From Deinococcus sp. QL22 (GTDB lineage Bacteria; Deinococcota; Deinococci; Deinococcales; Deinococcaceae), in contig NZ_CP097152.1 of NCBI RefSeq assembly GCF_023370075.1, forward strand, positions 186,001-250,000: DNA of 64,000 nt, read 5' to 3'. This document shows, in pieces, positions 51,349-61,955 of this stretch. How positions within the stretch are numbered: the first letter of the stretch is position 1; every line of letters starts with the position of its first letter. Position numbers and translations under genes: made by a program. Under the pieces are notes generated by a model. That model searched no databases. It was not told the DNA's origin and worked only from the letters and a program-made list of their open reading frames with translations.

Positions 51349-52389
51349 ATGATGAGCAAGACCGCACGAATCGCCCCTCCTTTCGCTGACCGCCGCACCA
51401 TGCAGGCAGTCGTGCGTGACCGCTACGGCTCGGCCGATCTGTTGCAGCTCCGGCAGGTCGAGCTTCCCACGATCACCGGAGATCAGGTGCTTCTCCGCGT
51501 CCATGCGGCGGGCCTCGACCGTGGCGCTTGGCACATCATGACCGGGCGGCCTTACCTGATGCGCCTGGCGGGTTTTGGCCTCCGCGCGCCCAAGAACCGG
51601 ACGCTGGGCTCGGACGTGGCGGGCGTGGTCGTGGCCGTCGGCCCGCAAGTGACCGACTTCCGACCTGGAGACCGAGTTTTTGGAACGTGTTTCGGCACCA
51701 GCCACGGCTCCTTCGCCGAGTACGCCGTGGCCCGCACCAACAAGCTGGCCCGGATGCCTGCCGACACCTCGTTCGAGCAGGCGGCCGTCGTACCGGGGTC
51801 TGCCCAGACCGCCCTGCAGGCCCTGCGGGATCACGGGCGGGTGCAGGCCGGTCAGCGTGTCCTGATCATCGGCGCCTCAGGGGGCGTGGGCAGTTTCGCC
51901 GTGCAACTCGCCAAGGCGTTTGGTGCGGTGGTCACGGGCGTGTGCAGCACGGCGAAGGTCAACCTCGTGCAGTCGCTGGGGGCCGACCACGTCATCGACT
52001 ACTCGTCAACCGACCTCGCCCAGATGACTGAGCGCTACGATCTGGTGCTCGACATCGGCGGCAACCGGTCACTGTCGCGGCTCCGGCGCCTGCTCACCGC
52101 CCACGGCACGTTGGTGCTGGTCGGCGGTGAGGCGGGAGATCGCTGGACGGGTGGGCTGGGCCGTCAGGTGGGGGCCATGTTGATCTCGCGCTTTGTCCCT
52201 CAGCGCCTCGTGTCCTTCATCACCAAGGAGAACAGCGCCGATCTGGAAACTCTGGCCAGGATGATCGAAGCCGGCACCCTGATCCCGCAGCTTGACCGGA
52301 TCACTCCACTGGCGGGCGTGGCCGACGCGATGCATGACCTGGAGGCGGGCCGGGTGAGCGGCAAGGTGGCCGTCTCCGTCGCCAGCTGA
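51349..52389 (+). CDS. Zinc-independent MDR oxidoreductase (quinone reductase type)
   Basis: 346 aa from ATG 51349, after GTTCAGGAGGAACC. The N-terminal GroES-like domain reads RYGSADLLQLRQVELPTITGDQVLLRVHAAGLDRGAWHIMTG; the catalytic zinc ligands of classical alcohol dehydrogenases are absent. The NADPH-binding Rossmann motif is IIGASGGVGSFAVQLAKAFGA (about 176-196). C-terminal GRVSGKVAVSV is usual for the family. Reduces quinones or enals; controlled by the divergent TetR. Likely a detoxification enzyme. Confidence 0.9.
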   Translation: MMSKTARIAPPFADRRTMQAVVRDRYGSADLLQLRQVELPTITGDQVLLRVHAAGLDRGAWHIMTGRPYLMRLAGFGLRAPKNRTLGSDVAGVVVAVGPQVTDFRPGDRVFGTCFGTSHGSFAEYAVARTNKLARMPADTSFEQAAVVPGSAQTALQALRDHGRVQAGQRVLIIGASGGVGSFAVQLAKAFGAVVTGVCSTAKVNLVQSLGADHVIDYSSTDLAQMTERYDLVLDIGGNRSLSRLRRLLTAHGTLVLVGGEAGDRWTGGLGRQVGAMLISRFVPQRLVSFITKENSADLETLARMIEAGTLIPQLDRITPLAGVADAMHDLEAGRVSGKVAVSVAS

Positions 52390-52426
52390 CTTGGAGCGGC
52401 AAGAAACCTCCTATTCTTGAGGTGAC

Positions 52427-52831
52427 ATGAAACGTAATGCAGCTCTGATTTTCTCCGGTTGTGTCCTGGTTGTCGTTTTTTTCCAATGTGCTCTGGCTGC
52501 TGGCGCACCCTGGGGGAGCTACGCCATGGGCGGCGCGTTCCCGGGGCAGTTCCCACCCGCCCTCAGGATAGCGGCCCTCGTTCAAGCGGCCCTGCTGGCC
52601 GCGATGGCTGGTCTGGTGCTGTCCCGTGCGGGTGCGGCCCTTCCGCGGTGGGCCAAAGCGTCACGCGCGCTGATCTGGCCCGTCGTGGCTTTCTTCGCAC
52701 TGGGGTTGGTGCTAAACCTCATCACCCCAAGTGCACGCGAACGTGCCATCTGGGCGCCGGTCACGCTCGTCTTGCTGGTCAGCAGCGCCCTCGTGGCCAC
52801 CCATCGGCGGGAAGGCCGCGTCTCTCCCTAG
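52427..52831 (+). CDS. DUF3995-like small membrane protein
   Basis: 134 aa with four hydrophobic segments: ALIFSGCVLVVVFFQCALAAG, LRIAALVQAALLAAMAGLVL, ALIWPVVAFFALGLVLNLI and IWAPVTLVLLVSSALVAT. The loop GAPWGSYAMGGAFPGQFPP after helix 1 is the typical DUF3995 feature. It lies 38 bases behind the oxidoreductase, possibly co-transcribed. Function unknown. Confidence 0.75.
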   Translation: MKRNAALIFSGCVLVVVFFQCALAAGAPWGSYAMGGAFPGQFPPALRIAALVQAALLAAMAGLVLSRAGAALPRWAKASRALIWPVVAFFALGLVLNLITPSARERAIWAPVTLVLLVSSALVATHRREGRVSP

Positions 52832-52938
52832 CCTGCGCGTGCTGCACTGCACCCGCAAGTTCCTCGGGCCCTGACAGGACTGCCCCCGAGGGCCAGTTCT
52901 GCTGGCTGCCGCCTCGGACTGACCCACTTCAAGCGGGG

Positions 52939-53358
52939 CTAAGGGATGTTCAGCGCAGGGGCGGTTTGTGCTGGCTGGCTGACGGTTCCCACGGCAGGCG
53001 TGAACGTCTTCAGGCCTTTGACCAGGAGCCAGCCCGCGAGCATCATCTCGTAGGCGGCCACCGGCAGTGCCAGCCCCACTCCCCAAGCGGAAATCTGCTC
53101 AATGATACCGAACAGCTCCAACAGGCCTGCGGCAAAGACCGAGACGGCCCCCACCATCCCCAGCCCGGAGATGAACCGGGGCACGAGTTTGGCGGCATAG
53201 AGAAGCAGGGCGCAGAGGAACGTGTTGACGCCGAGCATCAAATTTGGCCCCAGAATAAAGGTCCATGTGAGATGGAACTGGCTGTCGAACAGCAGGTGCG
53301 CCAGCGCCTCAGGACGTGGTTTGTTCAGAAGCTGGAGGAGCGGACGCAGTGCCCGAAC
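52939..53358 (-). pseudogene. DUF4386 membrane protein, 5'-truncated
   Basis: The readable frame runs from about 53358 (LRPLLQLLNKPRPEALAHLLF, DSQFHLTWTFILGPNLMLGV) to the stop at 52939 and includes three hydrophobic segments of a DUF4386-type protein (FLCALLLYAAKLVPRFISGLG, VSVFAAGLLELFGI, LALPVAAYEMMLAGWLLVKG). The first third of the family, with its first membrane helices, is absent and an in-frame stop precedes. The internal start at 53241 would give only 100 aa. Confidence 0.6.
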
Positions 53359-53788
53359 TCACGGCTTATTTCGAAAGCCATGACCGCCACCTTACTGGCC
53401 AGCGGCGTCTGCGAAACGGCCATCCAATGGGCCCGGATGTCTTCAGCCCCGCCTTTGGAGCCCTGTCTCACCGAGGCGATGGTGTTCTTGTCCGCAGGAC
53501 TCCAGTCAACCGGATACGCCACCTGACCACGCTGTGTGAACGTCATTCCCTCCGACGCACCCTGAATTGAGCTGTGAGAGGGTGCCCACACGGCTGAAAA
53601 CCCCAGGCGCTGCGCGTCGCACCTGGGGTTGTGTTGCCTTAACCGGGCTGAGGGGGCCTCACCTGGCGTGACCGATCCGGTCCCTGACCGCCACCGATTC
53701 AGGGTGAGCATCATTCAGCACGCTCTCGGGTTGTCCCACCGCGCGAGATGTTCAAGAGGGACTGCACGTGCGCAGCATCGGGGTCAGT
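53359..53788. other. Debris next to the left IS6-type remnant
   Basis: A minus frame reading MTFTQRGQVAYPVDWSPADK and VSQTPLASKVAV (about 53545-53380) looks like the N terminus of some enzyme but is cut off. Nothing else is recognisable. Confidence 0.35.
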
Positions 53789-54262
53789 CACGAGACTTGG
53801 CGACAGTGGAACATCCCTTTTGCGCCGCTCCTGACCGAAGCCCTGCGTTCCCGAGAACCCCGGCGAGGTTCTCGGCGGCATCTGATGGAAGGGTGCGTCA
53901 AGGTCGGTGCGGTGAGGCACTGGGCAGGGCCAGCAGTTGACGAATGGGGCGACGTACAGGGCCTCCTTTTTCGGGAACACCGGGAGAGCGAGGCTGCCCA
54001 CGCCTTGTTCGTGCGCCTGTTGGGGAAGACGACCTGCCGGACATCATTCGCAGCGGCACGTTGTGGCGTGATGGGACAGCGTTGCGCCACCCACCTGAAC
54101 GCCGCGAGCTTGGCGGCAAACGCAGGACTTCCTGGCCCGGCACGCCCGGGTGGGTCTCCCACTTCCACCGCCAGACCCGAAGCGCTGTACCGGGCATCTG
54201 GAGGAAAAACCACCCCTCCCCAGCGGTTCTCCTGGGGCACCGAGCTGAAGTGGCCAGAACCC
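53789..54262 (+). mobile_element. IS6-type transposase remnant, left inverted copy
   Basis: The plus strand reads SHETWRQWNIPFAPLLTEALR, RSREPRRGSRRHLMEGCVKVG and HWAGPAVDEWGDVQGLLFREHRESEAAHALFVRLLGK, which follow the IS6 family order (THETIRRW..., W-H-L-D-E-V/F-I-K-I-G, AVD-x-x-G-x-V-L-D, A-A-x-x-F-x-x-x-L). The first catalytic Asp of HLDE is replaced (HLME). A frame break near 54015 leads to DDLPDIIRSGTLWRDG, then SHFHRQTRSAVPGIW, the NRAE-SHQ-TRQRER region. Both ends of the IS are missing. An identical inverted copy lies at 60333-60806. Confidence 0.75.
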
Positions 54263-54265
54263 TTG

Positions 54266-54688
54266 TTACGGTGCCGCCGAACTGCCCACCACGAACGCCC
54301 GAATCGCCTGCAGTTGCTCGTCGGTCACAGGTTCTCCGTTCAGGCCCACCTCCGCAAAGCGCGGCATGACCACGCTGAGTTGGCGGCCTTCGGGGGCTTT
54401 GCCGTGCAGCACCGCAGCGGTAAATTCGGCCTCCGACCAGGTGCGCGATGAGGTCAGGGCCGGGCCGATGCCCCCCTGAGCCTGAGCGCCGTGACACCCG
54501 CCGCAACTGGCGGCGTACAGCTGGCTGCCGTTGACCGGGGCCGAGGCCAAAGCAGGCGACATCTGCGCGCCTTGGGGGCCAGCCATCCCCAAACCCGTAC
54601 GGTAGGAACCGACCCCGATTCCGGTGGCTACCGCGACCAACGTTACGGCCACCAGCACCTCACGCACGCTAAAGCCTTCACCTGACAT
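54266..54688 (-). CDS. Membrane-anchored cytochrome c
   Basis: 140 aa. A single membrane helix near the start (VLVAVTLVAVATGIGVGSY) anchors the protein with the heme domain outside. The heme-binding motif is CGGCH (about residues 62-66); the axial Met is in VMPRFAEV (near 107). It resembles class I cytochromes c of the c552/ c-551 type. Last gene of the oxidase operon, it is the likely electron donor to the CuA site of subunit II. Confidence 0.9.
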   Translation of the reverse strand: MSGEGFSVREVLVAVTLVAVATGIGVGSYRTGLGMAGPQGAQMSPALASAPVNGSQLYAASCGGCHGAQAQGGIGPALTSSRTWSEAEFTAAVLHGKAPEGRQLSVVMPRFAEVGLNGEPVTDEQLQAIRAFVVGSSAAP

Positions 54689-54748
54689 GTTGCCCCCCTG
54701 CTTTCATCGCCACTCTCAGCAGTCCAGCTCCCAGCAGTCCGGCGCTCA

Positions 54749-54749
<1 letters not shown>
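54678..54749 (-). CDS. Possible 23-aa peptide bridging oxidase and cytochrome c genes
   Basis: MSAGLLGAGLLRVAMKAGG and three more residues. Its ATG shares one base with the stop of the oxidase subunit I gene (TGATG), and its stop lies 11 bases inside the cytochrome c gene. It may only serve to couple translation across the gap, or be a tiny membrane peptide. Confidence 0.3.
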
Positions 54750-56469
<1,720 letters not shown>

Positions 56470-56473
<4 letters not shown>

Positions 56474-57054
56474 GGTTGCTCTCCTGCGGATGTGGCGGTG
56501 TCCGGCCCGGTCACGATCACGCGGGCCAGCATGTTGTGGTGGCCGATGCCGCAGTATTCGTTGCATACGCTGTCCAGCGTGCCCGGCTCCCGGAAGGTCA
56601 CGCTGAAACTGGTGACCTGTCCGGGAATCACGGTGGCGTTGATGTTGGTGCCCAGCACCATGTAGCCGTGCATCACGTCCACAGAGGTCAGGTGGATGGT
56701 GATGGGCCGTCCGGCGGGCACGCGCAGCACGGCGGGATCGAAGGCGAAGGCTTTGGCGACGATAAAGGCCTCCAGGCTACCGTCTGCGTTTTCGCGCAGG
56801 CCCGGTGTGGCAAACGGCGTGGCGGCCAGGGCGCGGGGATCGAGCCGCCCGCCCTCGACTCCAGTGATGTGGTGGCCCACACTGACGCCGCCGTTGTCAC
56901 GCACCGCCTGATAGGTGCCGCTGATGAAACTGACCAGCACGCCTGTAAACAGCAGCACGGACAGAATCACAGAGATGACCAGCCAAATCGTTTCGTAGCG
57001 CTCCAGGGTGTGATGGTCGAGCCGGGGTGCGGGCAACAGGGGAAGGCGGGCCAT
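56470..57054 (-). CDS. cbaB: Cytochrome ba3-type oxidase subunit II (CuA)
   Basis: 194 aa: one N-terminal helix (IWLVISVILSVLLFTGVLVSFI) and an extracytoplasmic cupredoxin. CuA ligands are complete: His in VDVMHGYM, then C-x-E-x-C-x3-H-x2-M in CNEYCGIGHHNM. Takes electrons from cytochrome c and passes them to subunit I. Lies three bases after the stop of the small subunit gene and overlaps subunit I. Confidence 0.95.
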
Positions 57055-57057
57055 CCG

Positions 57058-57264
57058 CTACGCCCGGCCCTGCTGAATCCCCAGCACCAACGTCCACAGC
57101 CACAAAACAGAGAGCAGCAGCACGCCGATGACCATCAGGGTGCCCCAAGGCACCACCGCAGACGCAGTCAGGGGCGGGGAAGGGGGCGGAGGGCCGGGGG
57201 ACTGAACAACAGTTTGAACTTTGGATTCAGTCAGGGCAGCTTCAGTCAGGGCGGGTTTGGTCAT
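57058..57264 (-). CDS. Small oxidase subunit (IIa-like)
   Basis: 68 aa: a proline-rich cytoplasmic start (QSPGPPPPSPPLTAS) and one membrane helix (WGTLMVIGVLLLSVLWLWTLVLG) ending in IQQGRA. Position before subunit II and the single helix match subunit IIa of B-type oxidases. First gene of the oxidase operon. Confidence 0.75.
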   Translation of the reverse strand: MTKPALTEAALTESKVQTVVQSPGPPPPSPPLTASAVVPWGTLMVIGVLLLSVLWLWTLVLGIQQGRA

Positions 57265-57442
57265 GGGTGGGACTCCATGGTGTTAGGCTTCCGCGTGCCC
57301 ATTACCAGGGCATTACGGCGAAGAGTGATGCGGGGCAGGACAGCAGAGTGCGCCGGACGCGCAGAGATGAAACCGAGTCCGACGAGCGTTTGCCTCTCAC
57401 TTGATTGCGGCTGGAATTTGGTTTTAGGCCAGTGGCACGGCC

Positions 57443-58273
57443 CTATTCCACTTCACTTGATTGCTCGGTCAAGCCCAAAGCGGCGTGGAAAGCCAGCTCA
57501 GCGAACACGCAGGGGCGCTCGCCCGTTTTGATGCGCTCAGCCAACTGCACGGTGTCGGGCATGGGCGTATCTCCAATTTCGTCGCGCAGATAGAGGCGGT
57601 AGCGGCGGTAATGTTCTACCGCCCTGAAACGGCCCTGGGTCTGGGTCAGGCAGCCCATCAGGCGTTGGTGGTGGTCTTCCCCGATCAGCGGGTCGTTCTG
57701 AACAGCCTGCATCAGCAGGTCTACTGCCGCCGCACACTCGCGCTGGGCGCAGCAGAGGGCCGAGAGGGCCAGGCGGGCGCGGAGCAGCGCGGCACGGTGT
57801 CCCTGCCGGGCTTCCTCGACCCAATCGCCCCGAATATGCGGCAGATAGTCGCCCTCACTGCCGGCGATGACGCGCCGCAACGCCGCCGCCTGTTCCTGTG
57901 GGTCTGGAGCAGCGTGGGCTTCTTTCAGATCGCGGTGCATCTGCGCCAAATCGCTGGCGGCCCACACCTGCGGGTGCAGCAGATAACGGCCTTGCTGCTC
58001 GGTCACGGCGTCTGTCCGGCCCAGTGTTTTCCGCAGTCGGTGCAGGCTGACCCGGAAGCGGTTGGCAGCGGCAGGCGTATCTTCTTGCGCCCAGAGGTCA
58101 GACAACATGGTGGCCCGCGACGCGCCGAGCGGGTGGGCGTGCAGGTACCACAGGAGTTCTTCGGCGCTGCGGGCAGGCCACTGCAACAGCATTTCGCCGC
58201 GCCAGACGCCCACTTGCCCCAACGTCTGAAGACGCAAGGGCGGCGGGGCCGTGGATGCTGTCGGTTGTAGCAT
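57443..58273 (-). CDS. BTAD-domain (SARP-like) transcriptional regulator
   Basis: 276 aa from ATG 58273 (AGGAGG nine bases upstream). Residues 15-95 are an OmpR-like winged helix (LQTLGQVGVWRGEMLLQWPARSAEELLWYL ... NRFRVSLHRLRKTLG), residues 110-260 the BTAD TPR-like domain (DLAQMHRDLKEAHAAP ... HHQRLMGCLTQTQGRFRAVEHYRRYRLYLRDEIG). No P-loop or large sensory part. Same strand as the oxidase genes, 179 bases upstream of them, so it is a probable activator of this operon. It shares its fold with the end of the lanthipeptide-cluster regulator. Confidence 0.85.
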   Translation of the reverse strand: MLQPTASTAPPPLRLQTLGQVGVWRGEMLLQWPARSAEELLWYLHAHPLGASRATMLSDLWAQEDTPAAANRFRVSLHRLRKTLGRTDAVTEQQGRYLLHPQVWAASDLAQMHRDLKEAHAAPDPQEQAAALRRVIAGSEGDYLPHIRGDWVEEARQGHRAALLRARLALSALCCAQRECAAAVDLLMQAVQNDPLIGEDHHQRLMGCLTQTQGRFRAVEHYRRYRLYLRDEIGDTPMPDTVQLAERIKTGERPCVFAELAFHAALGLTEQSSEVE

Positions 58274-58412
58274 GTCGTGCCTCCTGACTTCAGCCCTGGA
58301 TGAAAATGAAACGCGGAAGGGGGCGGCGTGACAGCCGTGGGACGTGGACTGAATTCGGAGGGGAGCCGGACGAGTGCAGAAACTTGCTGCACACTTCATC
58401 GGCCCCTCGCTC

Positions 58413-58595
58413 CATGCCCCAGCATCCTCCCCACTGCCGCCCAATGCCATGACTTTCGTCAAGACGGTGTGGGGCCGCGAGCGGGGCCTGACGATTGGCG
58501 CATAGCTTTAGACCTGACGCACAGCGCAGCCTTGACCATCAGCCCTTGACCAAAGTCATGGCGCGCGCCGCCCCGCCAGAGGATGCTGGGGCATG
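58413..58595. promoter_or_regulatory. Divergent control region with 51-bp inverted arms and Crp/Fnr-like sites
   Basis: A 51-base arm (58413-58463) is repeated in inverted form at 58545-58595. The outer 17 bases match perfectly and the inner 16 with one mismatch. Each inner arm holds TTGAC-N4-GTCAT (58546-58559 on plus; 58449-58462 on minus), close to Crp/Fnr-family sites. The region separates the BTAD regulator from the ferredoxin gene; the right arm ends on the ferredoxin ATG. Confidence 0.7.
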
Positions 58596-58829
58596 CCGCA
58601 CATCATCACCAGCCCCTGTATCGGCGTTAAAGATCAGGCCTGCACGGAAGTCTGCCCTGTGGAATGCATCTACGACGGGGGCGACCAGTTTCTGATTCAC
58701 CCCGACGAGTGCATCGATTGCGGGGCCTGTGTGCCCGCCTGTCCGGTCAGTGCCATCTATCCGGAAGAAGACGTACCGACAGAAGAAATGGCCTACATCG
58801 CCATCAACAAAGCGTTTTTCGGCCTATGA
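58593..58829 (+). CDS. Seven-iron type ferredoxin
   Basis: 78 aa. First cluster region C-x5-8-C-x3-C-P in CIGVKDQACTEVCPVECIYDGG; second cluster CIDCGACVPACPVSAIYPEED. The pattern suits a 3Fe-4S plus 4Fe-4S ferredoxin. Its stop overlaps the globin start (ATGA). It may supply electrons to the globin or an NO-metabolising partner. Confidence 0.93.
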   Translation: MPHIITSPCIGVKDQACTEVCPVECIYDGGDQFLIHPDECIDCGACVPACPVSAIYPEEDVPTEEMAYIAINKAFFGL

Positions 58830-59269
58830 ATATCAACCCGACCTTGCCTACCACGCCTTCCGAAGCTGGCCCGCGCCCGGCACACGGCCCTCTGGACGAC
58901 GCCGAACTGCGTGCGCTGCTGTGGGCTTTTTACGGCGCGGTCATGCAGGACGGCCTATTGGCCCCGGTGTTCCGTACCAAATTGGGGCCGTTTCCCGGCG
59001 CGGGCTGGCCGGTGCACATTGCTCGGCTGGCTGGCTTCTGGCGGGCGGTCACGGGCAGCCCGAGCCACTACCGGGGGCAGCCTGCTTTGGCCCACCGCCA
59101 TCTGGGTATTGGGGCCGAACACTTTGACCGCTGGCTGGAGCTTTGGCAAGACACCCTGAACGGGCAGCAGCGGTTGCCCTCCACGCAGGCGCACACCCTG
59201 CTGACGCTGGCACGCCGCATGCGGGTCAATCTCCAGCGGGCCGCCCTTCATCAACAGGATGACCAATGA
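58826..59269 (+). CDS. Truncated (group III-like) hemoglobin
   Basis: 147 aa from ATG 58826 overlapping the ferredoxin stop. The segments LRALLWAFYGAVMQDGLLAPVF and WPVHIARLAGFWRAVTG with GQPALAHRHLGIGAEHFDRWLELWQDTL show the helical globin fold; the proximal His is in ALAHRHLGI and the Trp/Phe (FWRAV) is typical of group III (TrHbP). Such globins bind O2 and NO; the surrounding genes favour an NO-detoxification or oxygen-sensing role. Confidence 0.85.
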   Translation: MNINPTLPTTPSEAGPRPAHGPLDDAELRALLWAFYGAVMQDGLLAPVFRTKLGPFPGAGWPVHIARLAGFWRAVTGSPSHYRGQPALAHRHLGIGAEHFDRWLELWQDTLNGQQRLPSTQAHTLLTLARRMRVNLQRAALHQQDDQ

Positions 59270-59559
59270 ACCGGGCCGAACCGCCCCAGATTCTCTGCGC
59301 CACCCCGCACGGACGCGTCCTTCTGTTCACATTGCAAACGGGCCAGGGCCTACCCAGTCACCGCCACCCACAGCACTGGGGAATCATTACGGTGCTGAGT
59401 GGAACGTTGGCGGCCACTTTTGGGGGGATGCAGACCCTCAGCCGATCTGAAGTGTTCAGATTCGACGCGAACGAGCCGATTGAACTGCGGGCGGCCACCG
59501 ACGACACCTGTTTTCTGGTGACCCTGATCCCCATGACGCCGCCTGAAACGTTGCCGTGA
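59266..59559 (+). CDS. Small cupin protein
   Basis: 97 aa, single cupin barrel: motif 1 approximated by PSHRHPQHWGIITVLSGTL, and motif 2 by VFRFDANEPIELRAATDD. Start overlaps the globin stop (ATGA), so ferredoxin, globin and cupin form one coupled unit. Substrate and metal unknown; cupins beside globins and oxidases are thought to act in NO/metabolite handling. Confidence 0.75.
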   Translation: MNRAEPPQILCATPHGRVLLFTLQTGQGLPSHRHPQHWGIITVLSGTLAATFGGMQTLSRSEVFRFDANEPIELRAATDDTCFLVTLIPMTPPETLP

Positions 59560-59597
59560 AGTGGGCGGACGACTTGGGGCGCTAGCATGACCCGACT

Positions 59598-60269
59598 GTG
59601 ACAGACCGCGCCCTAAGGATCTTGCTGCAACTCCCGATCTTTCGCGGCTCAAGCAGCGGGGTACTCGGTCCTCTGGCGCGTCAGGCCGAATTTCAGGCGC
59701 TAGAGCGGGGCAGCGTGCTGTTCCGTGTGGGAGACGCCATCGAGTACGTGCATGTGGTCGTCAGCGGGAGCGTGCGGGTCTTCCGAATGTCTAAAGACGG
59801 CTACCGGGAACTGACCCTGCACGTCGAAGGCCCCCGGCAGATGGTCGCCGCCATCGCGACCTTTCAGAGGCAGGCCACCTATCCTGCCAGTGCCGAGGCG
59901 TTACAGACCCCCACAGAAATTCTGCGAATGCCCGCCGACGTGGTACAGGCCACTGTCTTCGCCTCTCCTGACCTGTCGGCAGCCGTGATCGGGGCGTTCG
60001 CCCGGCGGCAGGCAGAACTGCTGAACCGCATAGATCAGCTGGTCTTCAGCGGTCTGAGCGTGCGCCTGGCCATCTACTTGCTGGAACACGCCCAGACTTC
60101 TTTTCAGCTGCCCACCAACAGTGAATTGGCCGCCTTGCTGGGCACGGTACCGGAACTCGTCAGCCGCAAGCTCGGAGAGTTTTACCGTCTAGGCCTGATT
60201 CGTCTGGAACACCGCCGGGTCGTGGTGGCCAACCTGGAGGAGTTGCAACGGCTGGTCGGTGAATCCTGA
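59598..60269 (+). CDS. Crp/Fnr-family regulator
   Basis: 223 aa from GTG 59598. Residues 15-130 are the cyclic-nucleotide-binding fold (GSVLFRVGDAIEYVHVVVSGSVRVFRMSKDGYRELTLHVEGPRQMVAA), 150-223 the HTH (LPTNSELAALLGTVPELVSRKLGEFYRLGLIRL). No N-terminal cysteine cluster, so it is not an oxygen-sensing Fnr; it may be of the DNR/NnrR type, which senses NO through heme. It would bind the TTGAC-N4-GTCAT sites in the divergent promoter. Confidence 0.88.
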   Translation: MTDRALRILLQLPIFRGSSSGVLGPLARQAEFQALERGSVLFRVGDAIEYVHVVVSGSVRVFRMSKDGYRELTLHVEGPRQMVAAIATFQRQATYPASAEALQTPTEILRMPADVVQATVFASPDLSAAVIGAFARRQAELLNRIDQLVFSGLSVRLAIYLLEHAQTSFQLPTNSELAALLGTVPELVSRKLGEFYRLGLIRLEHRRVVVANLEELQRLVGES

Positions 60270-60332
60270 GGGGGAGCCAAGGACAGGCCAACCTCCTGAA
60301 CCGCGTTAGGAAGTTAAACAGCTATCTGTGGG

Positions 60333-60806
60333 GGGTTCTGGCCACTTCAGCTCGGTGCCCCAGGAGAACCGCTGGGGAGGGGTGGTTTTTCCTCCAGATG
60401 CCCGGTACAGCGCTTCGGGTCTGGCGGTGGAAGTGGGAGACCCACCCGGGCGTGCCGGGCCAGGAAGTCCTGCGTTTGCCGCCAAGCTCGCGGCGTTCAG
60501 GTGGGTGGCGCAACGCTGTCCCATCACGCCACAACGTGCCGCTGCGAATGATGTCCGGCAGGTCGTCTTCCCCAACAGGCGCACGAACAAGGCGTGGGCA
60601 GCCTCGCTCTCCCGGTGTTCCCGAAAAAGGAGGCCCTGTACGTCGCCCCATTCGTCAACTGCTGGCCCTGCCCAGTGCCTCACCGCACCGACCTTGACGC
60701 ACCCTTCCATCAGATGCCGCCGAGAACCTCGCCGGGGTTCTCGGGAACGCAGGGCTTCGGTCAGGAGCGGCGCAAAAGGGATGTTCCACTGTCGCCAGGT
60801 CTCGTG
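60333..60806 (-). mobile_element. IS6-type transposase remnant, right inverted copy
   Basis: 474-bp inverted copy of 53789-54262. Where I compared the sequences they agree base by base except for one C/T difference near the outer end. It carries the same lost catalytic residue and the same frame break, so the copy was made after the transposase had decayed. It bounds the oxidase/globin module on the right. Confidence 0.9.
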
Positions 60807-60955
60807 GCGGTTTCTGACAAGTTTATAGGTTGAGCTGAGTCGACGTCTTTCCGGAAAAAGGCTCAGTCCATCCTGGACGCCGTCACCACCAGCCGGGTTC
60901 CTGCCCGTTGTCGGTGGTCTGAGGTGCCGCAGGCTTGTCCAGACCAATCCTGTCT

Positions 60956-61669
60956 TCAGGTCATCGCGCTGCCTTCCGCACCCGCGCCTGTTCGCGTTCG
61001 GCTTCCCTGTTCCGAAAGCGCGCGGGCCCCGCGGAGATACCCGTTCAGCTGCGTGTGGTATACCCACCGCCAGAAGCGGGATACGCCGGTTGCGCTGCGT
61101 TCTTCCAGGTCTACCCTGCCGCGCGGGTGAGAGAGAAGCCGCCCGGCAAGACTGGTGACTGGCGCAGGGAGCAGCTCCAGGCGCCGGAGGTGCTTGATGT
61201 TCTTGTAGCCGTACAGTTGCGGCGCGATCAACCGCAGGGGCGCCCCATGAGCGGGCGTCAGCGGGGCGCCGTTCATGTGGTCGGCCAGCAGCACGTCGGG
61301 TTGCATCAATTCTTCCAGCGGGACGCACGCCTGGTAGCCGTCGTGGGCGCTGACCATCACGTGCGTCACGTCTGGCCGTGCGGAGTCCGCCAACGCAGCG
61401 GCCCACACGTCCGTAAACCGCCAGCCCTCCCACTGTACCCGGGGCGCGGTCCAGGTGGTGACGCAGTGGAAGTCACGAATGATGGCCGTCCGCGGGACGT
61501 GGGCCAGGAGCGATGGGGTCAGGACTGCTGGGCAGATGACGTGGCCGAAGATCCCGATCGGGGCATCGGGGGCGACCTGTACCTGGCGCCCCAGGTAGCG
61601 AGGCAGGCCAAATCGGGGCATGGGGCCGGGCAGAAAGACCTGGCCGGGAGCGGGGAATTCAGGGGTCAT
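60956..61669 (-). CDS. Sulfite-oxidase-like molybdopterin protein
   Basis: 237 aa, the size of stand-alone molybdopterin domains of the sulfite oxidase/MsrP family. The key segment is RDFHCVTTWTAPRVQWEGWRFTDV: the Cys in HCVTTW is the molybdenum ligand. Then VMVSAHDGYQACVPLEELMQPDVLLA and HGAPLRLIAPQLYGYKNIKHLRRLEL complete the fold. No signal peptide is evident at the chosen start, so cytoplasmic, unless the start is further upstream. Partner reductant unknown. Confidence 0.92.
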   Translation of the reverse strand: MTPEFPAPGQVFLPGPMPRFGLPRYLGRQVQVAPDAPIGIFGHVICPAVLTPSLLAHVPRTAIIRDFHCVTTWTAPRVQWEGWRFTDVWAAALADSARPDVTHVMVSAHDGYQACVPLEELMQPDVLLADHMNGAPLTPAHGAPLRLIAPQLYGYKNIKHLRRLELLPAPVTSLAGRLLSHPRGRVDLEERSATGVSRFWRWVYHTQLNGYLRGARALSEQGSRTRTGAGAEGSAMT

Positions 61670-61955
61670 GGTACCTCCAGAGACGTTCGTTCCTGAAGCA
61701 GACTAGCCCAGTGGTGCGCAGGCCACCAGCACGTTCAATCCTGAGCGAAGGTGTTGGCAAGAGGAAACCTTACTGCGTTGCGAAAGCTATGGCCATCACC
61801 GCCGCCTCAATGGGGCATAAGCCCTCCCTTTTGCAGACTTGTTGTACGGCTCAGCCCCGTGAAGGCAGCGCCCTATAGCCGGCGGGTGATTAACACCTGG
61901 GGTTTCACCCAGCGAAGCTCTCAGAGATCGAGTGCCTCAGGCCGGGCGAGCAGGG

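Noticed and set aside
57458..57475. Fnr-like site TTGAT-N6-GTCAA near the end of the BTAD gene
   Set aside because: Half-site spacing is six rather than four and it lies within coding sequence far from the oxidase start.
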